Below, piece by piece: positions 33,126 through 39,959 of a stretch of 39,959 nucleotides of DNA. The notes beneath the pieces were generated by a model. That model saw nothing but the letters and a program-made list of their open reading frames with translations, was not told the DNA's origin and did no database searches. This DNA is from Sphingobacteriales bacterium (GTDB lineage Bacteria > Bacteroidota > Bacteroidia > Chitinophagales > Chitinophagaceae): NCBI GenBank assembly GCA_027491165.1, contig JAIXWS010000098.1, positions 1-39,959 on the forward strand, in the 5' to 3' direction. Position numbers and translations under genes: made by a program. Each line of letters starts with the position of its first letter. Within the stretch, counting starts at the first letter, position 1.

Positions 33126-33911
33126 CTAGGCAATATCCTCCGGCACATCTTCAGGATCTGGTTCTTGCAGCTTTACAGGAGTCGATTTTTTGCGCATTTT
33201 CATATTGATCAGTTCTACAGCAAATGAGAAGGCCATTGCAAAATAAACATAGTTTTTAAGGTGCAATTCGTGTGCTTTTTCGGGCGACCAGCCTTCAACC
33301 ACCAAAACCATACCCACCATCACTAAGAATGATAATGCGAGCATTTTAAGGGTTGGGTGTTTCGCAATAAATTTGGCAATGTTATCGCTGAAAAAGAACA
33401 TCACAAACATGGCTATAACCACTGCAATAATCATTACTTCGAGGTGATTGGCGATACCTGTTGCCGTTACTACGCTGTCAAAAGAAAAGACCATATCTAC
33501 AAGGATAATTTGCGTCATTGCCTTGGCAAAACCACCTGATTTTTTCTTTACATCTGCCTCGAGCGCATCCTCATCACCTTCTAGTTTATGATGGATTTCC
33601 ATTACCGTTTTAAACAGTAAAAACAACCCTCCGCCGATCATTACGAGGCTAGAAATATCAAAACCTTTGTCCATAATAGTAAACAAAGCTTTACCCTTCT
33701 GTCCCAATAACCAGCCTAGTGCCATCAATAATAAAATACGGGTGGCAATACCAAAAACCATCCAGTAAAGGCGGGCTTTTTTACGGTTTTCTTGGGGTAT
33801 GCGCCCCATAATGATAGATACAAATATCACATTATCGATTCCCAAAATAATTTCGAGAATGGTTAAAGTGAGTAAACTAATAAGTGCGTCGGCACTGAGT
33901 AAATATTCCAC
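33126..33911 (-). CDS. TerC family integral membrane protein
   Basis: This 261-residue protein has about seven membrane helices and the TerC signatures TILEIILGIDNVIFVSIIMGR (split by helix 1) and VDMVFSFDSVVTATG, each with conserved acidic residues in the membrane. TerC family members are linked to metal ion efflux, often of Mn; the ion here is inferred. A charged loop (KLEGDEDALEADVKKKSG) separates the halves, and the C-terminus is acidic. The start is taken as the GTG at 33911 (VEYLLSADAL), which fits the family start; the longer TTG frame from 33956 adds a Phe- and Asn-rich stretch unlike the family. Confidence 0.85.
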   Translation of the reverse strand: MEYLLSADALISLLTLTILEIILGIDNVIFVSIIMGRIPQENRKKARLYWMVFGIATRILLLMALGWLLGQKGKALFTIMDKGFDISSLVMIGGGLFLLFKTVMEIHHKLEGDEDALEADVKKKSGGFAKAMTQIILVDMVFSFDSVVTATGIANHLEVMIIAVVIAMFVMFFFSDNIAKFIAKHPTLKMLALSFLVMVGMVLVVEGWSPEKAHELHLKNYVYFAMAFSFAVELINMKMRKKSTPVKLQEPDPEDVPEDIA

Positions 33912-33993
33912 TAGATAATTGAAAGTTGAAAATGAAAAATTATTGAAAAAAAGCAATTAAGCATTAAACATTACCCCACCAACATTTTAACAA

Positions 33994-35373
33994 CTATTTC
34001 TTTCCAAAAGGTAAGCCCATTCCCCCAGGCATACTCATGCCACCCATGCCGGGTAGTCCCATACCACCAGGGCCACCCATACCTTTAAATTTGTTCATTT
34101 GCCCCATCATTTGGCGCATTTGTTCAAACTGTTTCATAAAGGCATTGACCTCAGAGATATCTTTGCCAGAACCTTTGGCGATTCTTGCACGGCGCTTGGT
34201 GTCAATGCTGTCAGGGTTGTTGCGTTCAAATGGCGTCATTGAATTAATCATGGCTTCAATGCCTTTAAAAGCATCGTCGCTAATATCAATGTCTTTAATC
34301 GCTTTGCCCACACCGGGTATCATTGCCAATAAATCTTTGATGTTTCCCATCTTTTTGATTTGTTGCAATTGGTCCTTAAAATCTTCGAAGTCAAATTTGT
34401 TAGCGCGAATTTTCTTTTCTATTTTTTTGGCTTGCACCTCGTCAAACTGAGCTTGAGCACGCTCTACAAGGGTAGTGATATCACCCATACCAAGGATACG
34501 CTGCGCCATACGCTCTGGGTAAAAGGCATCAAGCGTATCTAGCTTTTCGCCCATGCTCACAAACTTGATAGGCTTATTTACCGTGTATTTAATGGTGAGT
34601 GCCGCACCACCGCGGGTATCACCATCCAATTTGGTCAATACAACGCCCGTGAAATCAAGACGGTCGTTGAAGGCTTTGGCCGTATTTACGGCATCTTGCC
34701 CGGTCATCGAATCGACAACAAACAAAATCTCATGTGGATTGATCGCATTTTTGACATCGGTAACTTCTTGCATCATTACCTCGTCAATCGCTAAACGGCC
34801 TGCCGTATCAATGATGATGATGTTGTTGCCATCTGTTTTGGCTTGTGCAAGGGCATTTTGTGCTATGCTAACAGCATTCTTATTTTCAGGTTCGGCATAG
34901 ACAGGCACTTTGATTTGCTCGCCCAATACTTGCAATTGGTTAATGGCCGCAGGACGATAGATGTCACAAGCTACTAATAATGGTTTTTTACCTTTTTTGG
35001 TTTTGAGGTAATTGGCTAATTTGCCGGAGAAGGTTGTTTTACCCGAACCTTGCAAGCCCGCTATGAGAATGATGGTAGGACGATGACTAACATCAAATTC
35101 GGCCTCCGTGCCGCCCATCAATTCAGTCAATTCATCTTTTACGATTTTGACCATCAATTGCCCTGGAGATACAGCAGTTAATACTTTTTCGCCCAGTGCT
35201 TTTTCTTTTACTTTATCGGTAAATTCTTTGGCTATTTTAAAGTTTACGTCCGCGTCTATTAATGCACGGCGGATGTCTTTGATGGTACTTGCTACGTTGA
35301 TTTCCGTTACACGGCCTTCACCTTTTAGTTGTTTAAAGGCCGATTCGAGCCGCTCGCTTAAACTATCAAACAT
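33994..35373 (-). CDS. ffh: Signal recognition particle protein Ffh
   Basis: The 459-residue SRP GTPase has the N domain (to about 85), G domain with GLQGSGKTTFSGKLA, ACDIYRPAAINQLQ, DTAGRLAIDEVMM, TKLDGDTRGGAAL and GMGDITTLVERA, and a Met-rich M domain. Together with the 4.5S-type RNA it binds signal sequences of nascent inner-membrane proteins and delivers them to FtsY. The last 35 residues are Gly/Met repeats (GMGGPGGMGLPGMGGMSM). It lies 83 nt upstream of terC on the same strand. No SRP RNA gene is seen nearby. A -7 box lies 41 nt before the ATG. Confidence 0.96.
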   Translation of the reverse strand: MFDSLSERLESAFKQLKGEGRVTEINVASTIKDIRRALIDADVNFKIAKEFTDKVKEKALGEKVLTAVSPGQLMVKIVKDELTELMGGTEAEFDVSHRPTIILIAGLQGSGKTTFSGKLANYLKTKKGKKPLLVACDIYRPAAINQLQVLGEQIKVPVYAEPENKNAVSIAQNALAQAKTDGNNIIIIDTAGRLAIDEVMMQEVTDVKNAINPHEILFVVDSMTGQDAVNTAKAFNDRLDFTGVVLTKLDGDTRGGAALTIKYTVNKPIKFVSMGEKLDTLDAFYPERMAQRILGMGDITTLVERAQAQFDEVQAKKIEKKIRANKFDFEDFKDQLQQIKKMGNIKDLLAMIPGVGKAIKDIDISDDAFKGIEAMINSMTPFERNNPDSIDTKRRARIAKGSGKDISEVNAFMKQFEQMRQMMGQMNKFKGMGGPGGMGLPGMGGMSMPGGMGLPFGKK

Positions 35374-35414
35374 ATCTATCTATTTTATTTTTACGCTATT
35401 AAAAATGATGAACG

Positions 35415-35422
35415 CAAAAGTA
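35415..35422 (-). promoter_or_regulatory. Predicted -7 promoter box for ffh
   Basis: The minus strand reads TACTTTTG, a perfect TAnnTTTG, 41 nt before the ffh ATG. No good -33 element was found. Confidence 0.55.
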
Positions 35423-35496
35423 ATGGATAATTGGGGATTTGAGGAAAATCCTTGTGAAGCCTGGTCGATTTTCAGCATCCAAAACAAGTAAGCGTT

Positions 35497-36078
35497 TTAC
35501 AAATTCACATTGCTCTTGAAAATCTTGATGGCAATGGCCAAAAGAATCACACCCATAAACTTGCGCACAACCGCTATCCCCGAAGGGCCTAATAATTTTT
35601 CGATAAAATTAATAGAGCGTAAGCAGGCAAATACGATAATCAAATTGATCAAAATGCCAATGAGGATATTGTACTGATGATACACCACTTTGAGCGAAAC
35701 AATTGTGGTCAATGTACCCGAACCAGCAATGATAGGGAAGGCAATCGGCACAATACTGCCCGATTTAGAATCTTTGTCGGCCTTGAAAATCTCGTGACCC
35801 AATACCATTTCAATGGCCAAAATGAATATGACGATAGAACCTGCAATGGCAAATGAACTCACATCGAGCCCCATAAATTTCAGTGCTTTTTCTCCCGCAA
35901 AAAAGAACAGCAGCATTAAGCCGCCCGAAACTAAAGTGGCCTGTACGGCGCTGATATCGCCCATTTTCTTTTTTAAGGAAACAAGAATAGGGATTGAACC
36001 TAATATATCAATCACCGCAAAAAGCGTTAGGCTTACGGTAACGATTTGGGAAATATTGATGCTATCGATGGAATCCAT
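35497..36078 (-). CDS. MarC family integral membrane protein
   Basis: The 193 residues give about six transmembrane helices in the MarC pattern: VSLTLFAVIDILGSIPILVSL, GEKALKFMGLDVSSFAIAG, and IVPIAFPIIAGSGTLTT (motifs broken between helices). The length fits the family. MarC-type proteins were once tied to antibiotic resistance, but the function is unsettled and transport is a guess. It is 88 nt downstream of the carboxypeptidase-regulatory-like gene on the same strand. Confidence 0.9.
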   Translation of the reverse strand: MDSIDSINISQIVTVSLTLFAVIDILGSIPILVSLKKKMGDISAVQATLVSGGLMLLFFFAGEKALKFMGLDVSSFAIAGSIVIFILAIEMVLGHEIFKADKDSKSGSIVPIAFPIIAGSGTLTTIVSLKVVYHQYNILIGILINLIIVFACLRSINFIEKLLGPSGIAVVRKFMGVILLAIAIKIFKSNVNL

Positions 36079-36166
36079 GTTGATTTAAATTAAAATGAAA
36101 AAAGTAGGACAATATTAACCGGGATTAGTGCCAAACATTTTTTTAACTGCTGAAGCGTGCAAAACA

Positions 36167-36877
36167 TTATCCAGAATTACGGGGCGTATTGGGTTTGCTT
36201 GTACGACGAAAACGCTCGGCCGTGTAGCGGATATAGCTGTAATAGTCGTACAAACTCAAATTGCGTAATGCTTCGTAGCTCGGGCGGTAGCGCTTCATGT
36301 ACTTCTTAAGCTCTTCTCCTTCGAGGCCCGTTAATTCTTTTACTAAATTTTCGTTGAAGGTAAAGTCGATAAATTTTTCTCGTTCAAACATGGCATAGCT
36401 CTCTTGGAATTTCCATTTCAATTGGTTGCTACGGCTCAGGGCTGTAAAGGGGCTTTCTAATTGCTCGAAACTCGTCATGCGCGGATAATCGAGTGCAGAT
36501 CGATACAATTCGTGGTTTTTGATGCTGTCTATTTGGTATTGGCTGAGATGGCTATGGGCAAATCGATCGGTATCCAATACCACAATTTTATCAAGGTATA
36601 TTTTAAAGTAAGCGGGTATATGGCCTTTCGAAATTCGGAAACGCGTGATTTTGTATCCTGCCATCCTCACTTCGAGCAATTCCCCTTTTTTTGCATTGAT
36701 GTTAAAAGCGCCATTGCTATCTGTAAATACAAGGCTGTTGTCGTAGATGTTCACCAATTGGGCATTTGCCAATGGGACCTTTGCTTCACGATCTTGCACT
36801 GCACCTTTGATTTGCTGGGCAAAACCACTGCTGATGCAGCACATGCAAAAAATATAGAGGATAAATTGTTGGAACAT
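36167..36877 (-). CDS. Secreted carboxypeptidase-regulatory-like domain protein
   Basis: This 236-residue protein has a signal peptide (about 1-20, ending SGFAQ) and a CarboxypepD_reg-like beta-sandwich (about 22-98: IKGAVQDREAKVPLANAQL ... FTDSNGAFNINAKKGELL). A charged helical C-terminal part of about 135 residues is not recognised (includes EGEELKKYMKRYRPSYEAL). Isolated domains like this occur in Bacteroidota outer-membrane-associated proteins. Function unknown. It is divergent from the porin gene. Confidence 0.83.
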   Translation of the reverse strand: MFQQFILYIFCMCCISSGFAQQIKGAVQDREAKVPLANAQLVNIYDNSLVFTDSNGAFNINAKKGELLEVRMAGYKITRFRISKGHIPAYFKIYLDKIVVLDTDRFAHSHLSQYQIDSIKNHELYRSALDYPRMTSFEQLESPFTALSRSNQLKWKFQESYAMFEREKFIDFTFNENLVKELTGLEGEELKKYMKRYRPSYEALRNLSLYDYYSYIRYTAERFRRTSKPNTPRNSG

Positions 36878-36971
36878 TTGAGGGTTAAAGGTAAGTGCTA
36901 CAGTGAATATTGAATAAATAATGCTTGTTAAAAAAGAAGTAATTGAAATCTGAGCTTTAATTTCAAAAACT

Positions 36972-36979
36972 TAACTTTG
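36972..36979 (+). promoter_or_regulatory. Predicted promoter for the porin gene
   Basis: TAACTTTG is a perfect TAnnTTTG. TCTG at 36949-36952 matches the -33 TTTG in three of four positions at the standard 19-nt spacing. It lies 26 nt before the TTG start at 37006. Confidence 0.6.
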
Positions 36980-37005
36980 CTCCTAATCGACAAAAAACGA
37001 AACAT

Positions 37006-38991
37006 TTGTTATCCCTATACCGATATTTTATTGCCCTTGTTTTTTTGGCTGGCTTGCTCGCAGAAAATGCTGTGGCCCAATTACCAACGGGCGGCTCAAG
37101 GGCTACAAATTTTGGCAATGCCAATGATTCGGCAGGAAAGAAAACCAATACCAGTGACTGGGAAAATGAGGATGCACAAATATTCAGCACCAAAATTTTT
37201 TCTTCACTAAAGGTATATCCTGATACTTCTTTACGTAACATACATCGCCGCCCTTTTAGTCAACCCTGGTATCGTGATTTAGGGAATTTAGGCAGCCCAA
37301 GTTTTAATCTTTTGTTTACACCCCAAAACCCAGTGGGCTTGTCTCTTGGCTACCATAGTTTTGACGCATTGCGCTTTCATATCGATAGTTTGCACTATTT
37401 TAATACCACCAAACCCTACTCTGATTTTACGTATAATTTGGGCAGCAAATCGGAGCAAATGGCTCAAATATTTCACACCCAAAATATCAAGCCTCATTGG
37501 AATATGGCCGTACATTATCGTAAGATCAATACGCCAGGCTATTATTATACCCAGCGCAATAACCACGATAATTTTTATTGGACGACCAATTATAAATCCC
37601 CTTCCAAAAATTATGAATTGTATGCTGCTGCCAGCTACAACAAGCAACAGCATGATGAAAATGGCGGCGTTCTATCAGATACATTTTTTAATAATAGCCA
37701 ATATGCCGATCGTAAAACTATTCCCGTAGCTTTTTTTACTACTGGCTTTAATACAGCTCGTTCGCCCGTAACGACATTGCAGCGCGATTTTACTGTTAAA
37801 TTAGAGCATGCGTATTCTTTGGGTGCAAAGGACACTACTTACAATGAAGATTCTACCCAATTCGACATCAAGTTAAAGTCTCGCTTTAGGATTAGTCATA
37901 AAGTAGAGATGGGATCTCAGCGCTATCAGTTTAAAGATGTCAAACCAGATTCTTTGCGCTATGCTGCGTTCTTTCAACGCAAATTTGCCACTGGCGATTC
38001 GGTGTATATGCGTCAGGAATGGTTTTATGTAGATAACCGATTTTTACTCAACGGGTTGTTAGGTAATATTGATAACCCTATTGTGTTTAATGCAGGGATA
38101 GGCAATCGAATTGACCAATTGAATACCCAATATATTGTTGGTAAACAAGAAGATAATGTATGGAGTAATTATTTGGTGGGCAGCTTGCGCAAAGAAGCCA
38201 TCAAAGCCAAGCAATGGGCTTTTGAAGCCAAGGCACAACTTTTTGTAACGGGTGCAGCTGCTGGTAATTTTTTGCTAGATGCAGCTATTGCTAAAGATTT
38301 GGGCGAAAAATGGGGTATGGTAAAGATTGGAGCAAGCCAACAATTGAATAATGCGCCCTATAATTTTACCATTTATCAAAACCAATACTGGGCCCGCAAT
38401 TATAATTTTGACAAGGAAAGTAGTACCAAATTATTTGCTCAATTGTATAGTAGTCGTTACAAATTATCTGCCGGTTTCCAAAACTATTTAATGAGTAATT
38501 ACCTCTATCTCAATGAAGCCCAAAAGCCTATCCAATCAGCCACAGCATTTTCTTTGACTCAGTTTTGGCTTCGGAAAATATTTCAGTTTGGCCGTTTTAG
38601 GATGGATAATGAATGGCTCTATCAACAACAAAGCAATGCTGCGCCTGTTAATGTTCCTCAATTTGTTGGTCGCCATCAATTGGCGATTGAAACAGCCATT
38701 TTTAAAAAGCAATTAAAAATAGCCTCTGGTGTTGAAATGCGCTACCATAGCGCTTATTATGCCAATGGTTATTCGCCTTTTTTCAATCAATTTTATCTGC
38801 AAAACACCTATCGTGTAAGCAATATTCCGGAGGCTTCTGTGTTTTTTAATTTTAACATCAAACGGTTTAGGTCCTATATCATGTTTGATCAAGTACAGCA
38901 GTTATTCAATAGTAACCTTGTTATTAGTAAAGGCTATCACGCGCAAAATGCTATGTTGCGTTTTGGTTTTAGTTGGGTGATGGTCAATTAA
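37006..38991 (+). CDS. Putative outer-membrane porin
   Basis: The 661-residue protein has a signal peptide (to about ENAVAQ) and a long beta-rich body with alternating aromatic and polar strands. Examples are FGFSWVMVN at the C-terminus, YNFTIYQNQYWARNYNFD and LGYHSFDALRFHID. It resembles the Bacteroidota 'putative porin' family. It is predicted to be an outer-membrane barrel; substrate unknown. The start is TTG at 37006, because no ATG occurs between the promoter and the signal peptide. The final residues are consistent with a closing barrel strand. yqgF follows after 27 nt. Confidence 0.85.
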   Translation: MLSLYRYFIALVFLAGLLAENAVAQLPTGGSRATNFGNANDSAGKKTNTSDWENEDAQIFSTKIFSSLKVYPDTSLRNIHRRPFSQPWYRDLGNLGSPSFNLLFTPQNPVGLSLGYHSFDALRFHIDSLHYFNTTKPYSDFTYNLGSKSEQMAQIFHTQNIKPHWNMAVHYRKINTPGYYYTQRNNHDNFYWTTNYKSPSKNYELYAAASYNKQQHDENGGVLSDTFFNNSQYADRKTIPVAFFTTGFNTARSPVTTLQRDFTVKLEHAYSLGAKDTTYNEDSTQFDIKLKSRFRISHKVEMGSQRYQFKDVKPDSLRYAAFFQRKFATGDSVYMRQEWFYVDNRFLLNGLLGNIDNPIVFNAGIGNRIDQLNTQYIVGKQEDNVWSNYLVGSLRKEAIKAKQWAFEAKAQLFVTGAAAGNFLLDAAIAKDLGEKWGMVKIGASQQLNNAPYNFTIYQNQYWARNYNFDKESSTKLFAQLYSSRYKLSAGFQNYLMSNYLYLNEAQKPIQSATAFSLTQFWLRKIFQFGRFRMDNEWLYQQQSNAAPVNVPQFVGRHQLAIETAIFKKQLKIASGVEMRYHSAYYANGYSPFFNQFYLQNTYRVSNIPEASVFFNFNIKRFRSYIMFDQVQQLFNSNLVISKGYHAQNAMLRFGFSWVMVN

Positions 38992-39018
38992 TTTTTTTTC
39001 AAAAACAGCATCATTATT

Positions 39019-39432
39019 GTGGCAAGGATCTTATGTATTGATTATGGTAAAAAGCGCTCGGGCATTGCTGTTACAGACCCCTTGCAAATCATTGCCACTG
39101 GACTCACCACTGTCGATTCGGAAAGTTTGATTTATTGGCTCAAGCAATATCTCAAAGCTGAAGCGCTCGAAAAAGTCCTTATTGGTTATCCCCTTGCTCT
39201 AGATAATACGCCAACCGATGCTACACCTCTTGTCGATAAGTTTCTCCGAAATTTTAAAAAGGTTTTCCCCCAATTAGTCATCGAAACGATCGACGAACAA
39301 TTTACATCACAAATGGCTTCGGCGGCAATGGTAGCCATGGGTATGAAGAAAAAGGAACGACAAACAAAAGGCAATATCGACGAAATGAGCGCCACTATAA
39401 TGCTTCAAGAATACCTGCAAAACCAATCTTGA
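39019..39432 (+). CDS. ruvX: YqgF/RuvX-like RNase H-fold nuclease
   Basis: At 137 residues this has the YqgF fold motifs: CIDYGKKRSGIAVTD (catalytic Asp), VLIGYPLAL, ETIDEQFTS (Glu) and NIDEMSATIMLQ (Asp). The family processes the 5' end of pre-16S rRNA in E. coli and was earlier proposed as a Holliday junction resolvase; which role holds here is open. The start is GTG at 39019. Peptide deformylase lies 51 nt downstream on the same strand, an arrangement also common in Bacteroidota. Confidence 0.92.
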   Translation: MARILCIDYGKKRSGIAVTDPLQIIATGLTTVDSESLIYWLKQYLKAEALEKVLIGYPLALDNTPTDATPLVDKFLRNFKKVFPQLVIETIDEQFTSQMASAAMVAMGMKKKERQTKGNIDEMSATIMLQEYLQNQS

Positions 39433-39483
39433 TTATTTACTTAACTTCGCCCACTCAATAGACATTACAAAGAAGACCTCAAC

Positions 39484-39959
39484 ATGAAATTACCAATTGT
39501 AGCCTACGGACATCCCGTTTTGCGCACCATGTGCCCTGATATAACACCGGAGTACCCCGAATTAAAAAAACTGATAGCGGATATGTGGGAAACCATGTAC
39601 CACAGCAATGGCGTAGGTGTGGCTGCTCCGCAAATCAACAAAGCCATTCGCTTGTTTGTAGTAGATACCGTGCAAATTGTAGAAGGTTTTGATGAAGATG
39701 ATAAAAAGGAATTCCCAAATGAGCAAGGCATTAAGGCTGTATTTATTAATGCGCATAAAATAGAAGAATCGGGCGAGCCTTGGGCTTATAATGAAGGCTG
39801 TCTCAGCATACCCAAAGTGCGCGAAGATGTGCTACGGGGTGAGCGTGTGCGCCTTAGCTATGTCGATGAAAATTTTGTGCCACAAGAGGCCGAATTTGAT
39901 GGCATTACAGCTCGCGTAATTTTGCACGAGTATGATCATATCGACGGTAAATTATTTAT
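39484..39959 (+). CDS. def: Peptide deformylase, 3' end outside window
   Basis: Removes the N-terminal formyl group from new proteins. The visible 158 residues contain motif 1 GVGVAAPQ (43-50), motif 2 EGCLS with metal ligand Cys106, and motif 3 HEYDH with ligands His148 and His152 and catalytic Glu149. The acidic loop EGFDEDDKKEFPNEQG (about 67-82) is a lineage-type insertion. The frame runs off the window after the HEYDH helix, so only a short C-terminal part is missing. It starts at the ATG at 39484. Confidence 0.96.
   Translation, partial: MKLPIVAYGHPVLRTMCPDITPEYPELKKLIADMWETMYHSNGVGVAAPQINKAIRLFVVDTVQIVEGFDEDDKKEFPNEQGIKAVFINAHKIEESGEPWAYNEGCLSIPKVREDVLRGERVRLSYVDENFVPQEAEFDGITARVILHEYDHIDGKLF

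Noticed and set aside
33912-33956. TTG start adding 15 residues to TerC
   Set aside because: The added Phe/Asn-rich stretch does not resemble the family start, whereas the GTG at 33911 gives a typical TerC N-terminus.
34037-34450. Plus-strand frames opposite ffh (also 34553-34900 and 35108-35491)
   Set aside because: They lie antisense to well-conserved Ffh motifs and their composition reflects the complement.
35374-35496. SRP RNA gene next to ffh
   Set aside because: The gap lacks the conserved GGAA-tetraloop and asymmetric-loop sequences of bacterial SRP RNA.

Overview
The window looks like chromosome from a member of the Bacteroidota, most likely the Chitinophagaceae or a close relative. 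Five proteins end in a type IX secretion (T9SS) sorting domain with a Y/W-PNP motif. Putative start regions repeatedly carry the Bacteroidota sigma-A -7 box TAnnTTTG. There are no clear Shine-Dalgarno sequences, and the set of families (outer-membrane beta-barrel family receptor, DUF349, DUF4197, MarC, TerC, Bacteroidota-type YebC) fits. The placement is inferred from protein families; no rRNA or other marker is present. I saw no tRNA, rRNA, insertion sequence, prophage or CRISPR array.

Layout. 1-3787 (+) is the 3' part of a giant T9SS-exported adhesin-like protein with nine exact-length 222-nt tandem repeats. 4123-10917 (-) holds a small methyltransferase, a beta-helix T9SS protein, a rhodanese, another T9SS protein, a PASTA-domain membrane protein and D-Ala-D-Ala ligase. 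11162-16316 (-) holds a DUF349 coiled-coil protein, a DUF4197 exported protein and a TonB-receptor-like outer-membrane barrel. 16686-19127 (+) is an alpha/beta hydrolase, a family 2 glycosyltransferase and a small membrane protein. 19142-21508 (-) is a compact SPOR protein, M20 amidohydrolase and RsmI-like methylase operon. 21688-24777 (+) is a second large Ig-repeat T9SS protein. 24805-25584 (-) is a YdfG-like dehydrogenase. 25686-27706 (+) holds a small unknown protein, YebC and a TrmH/RlmB-type rRNA methylase. 27832-30499 (+) is a run of three secreted proteins, one with a transglutaminase-like Cys/His/Asp triad. 30601-32935 (+) is ccmC, a ccmD-like gene and glutamate dehydrogenase. 33126-36877 (-) is TerC, Ffh, MarC and a carboxypeptidase-regulatory-like protein. 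37006-39959 (+) is a putative porin, YqgF/RuvX and the first part of peptide deformylase.

How it works together. About half the window is envelope and secretion cargo; the rest is housekeeping (cell wall, rRNA modification, SRP targeting, protein maturation, cytochrome c assembly, nitrogen metabolism). The least explained parts are the repeat adhesins and the secreted transglutaminase-like cassette. Several starts were moved from the longest reading frame because a promoter or terminator lies inside the extra 5' part, or because a signal peptide begins at an internal Met. The clearest case is the methyltransferase at 4123-4668.
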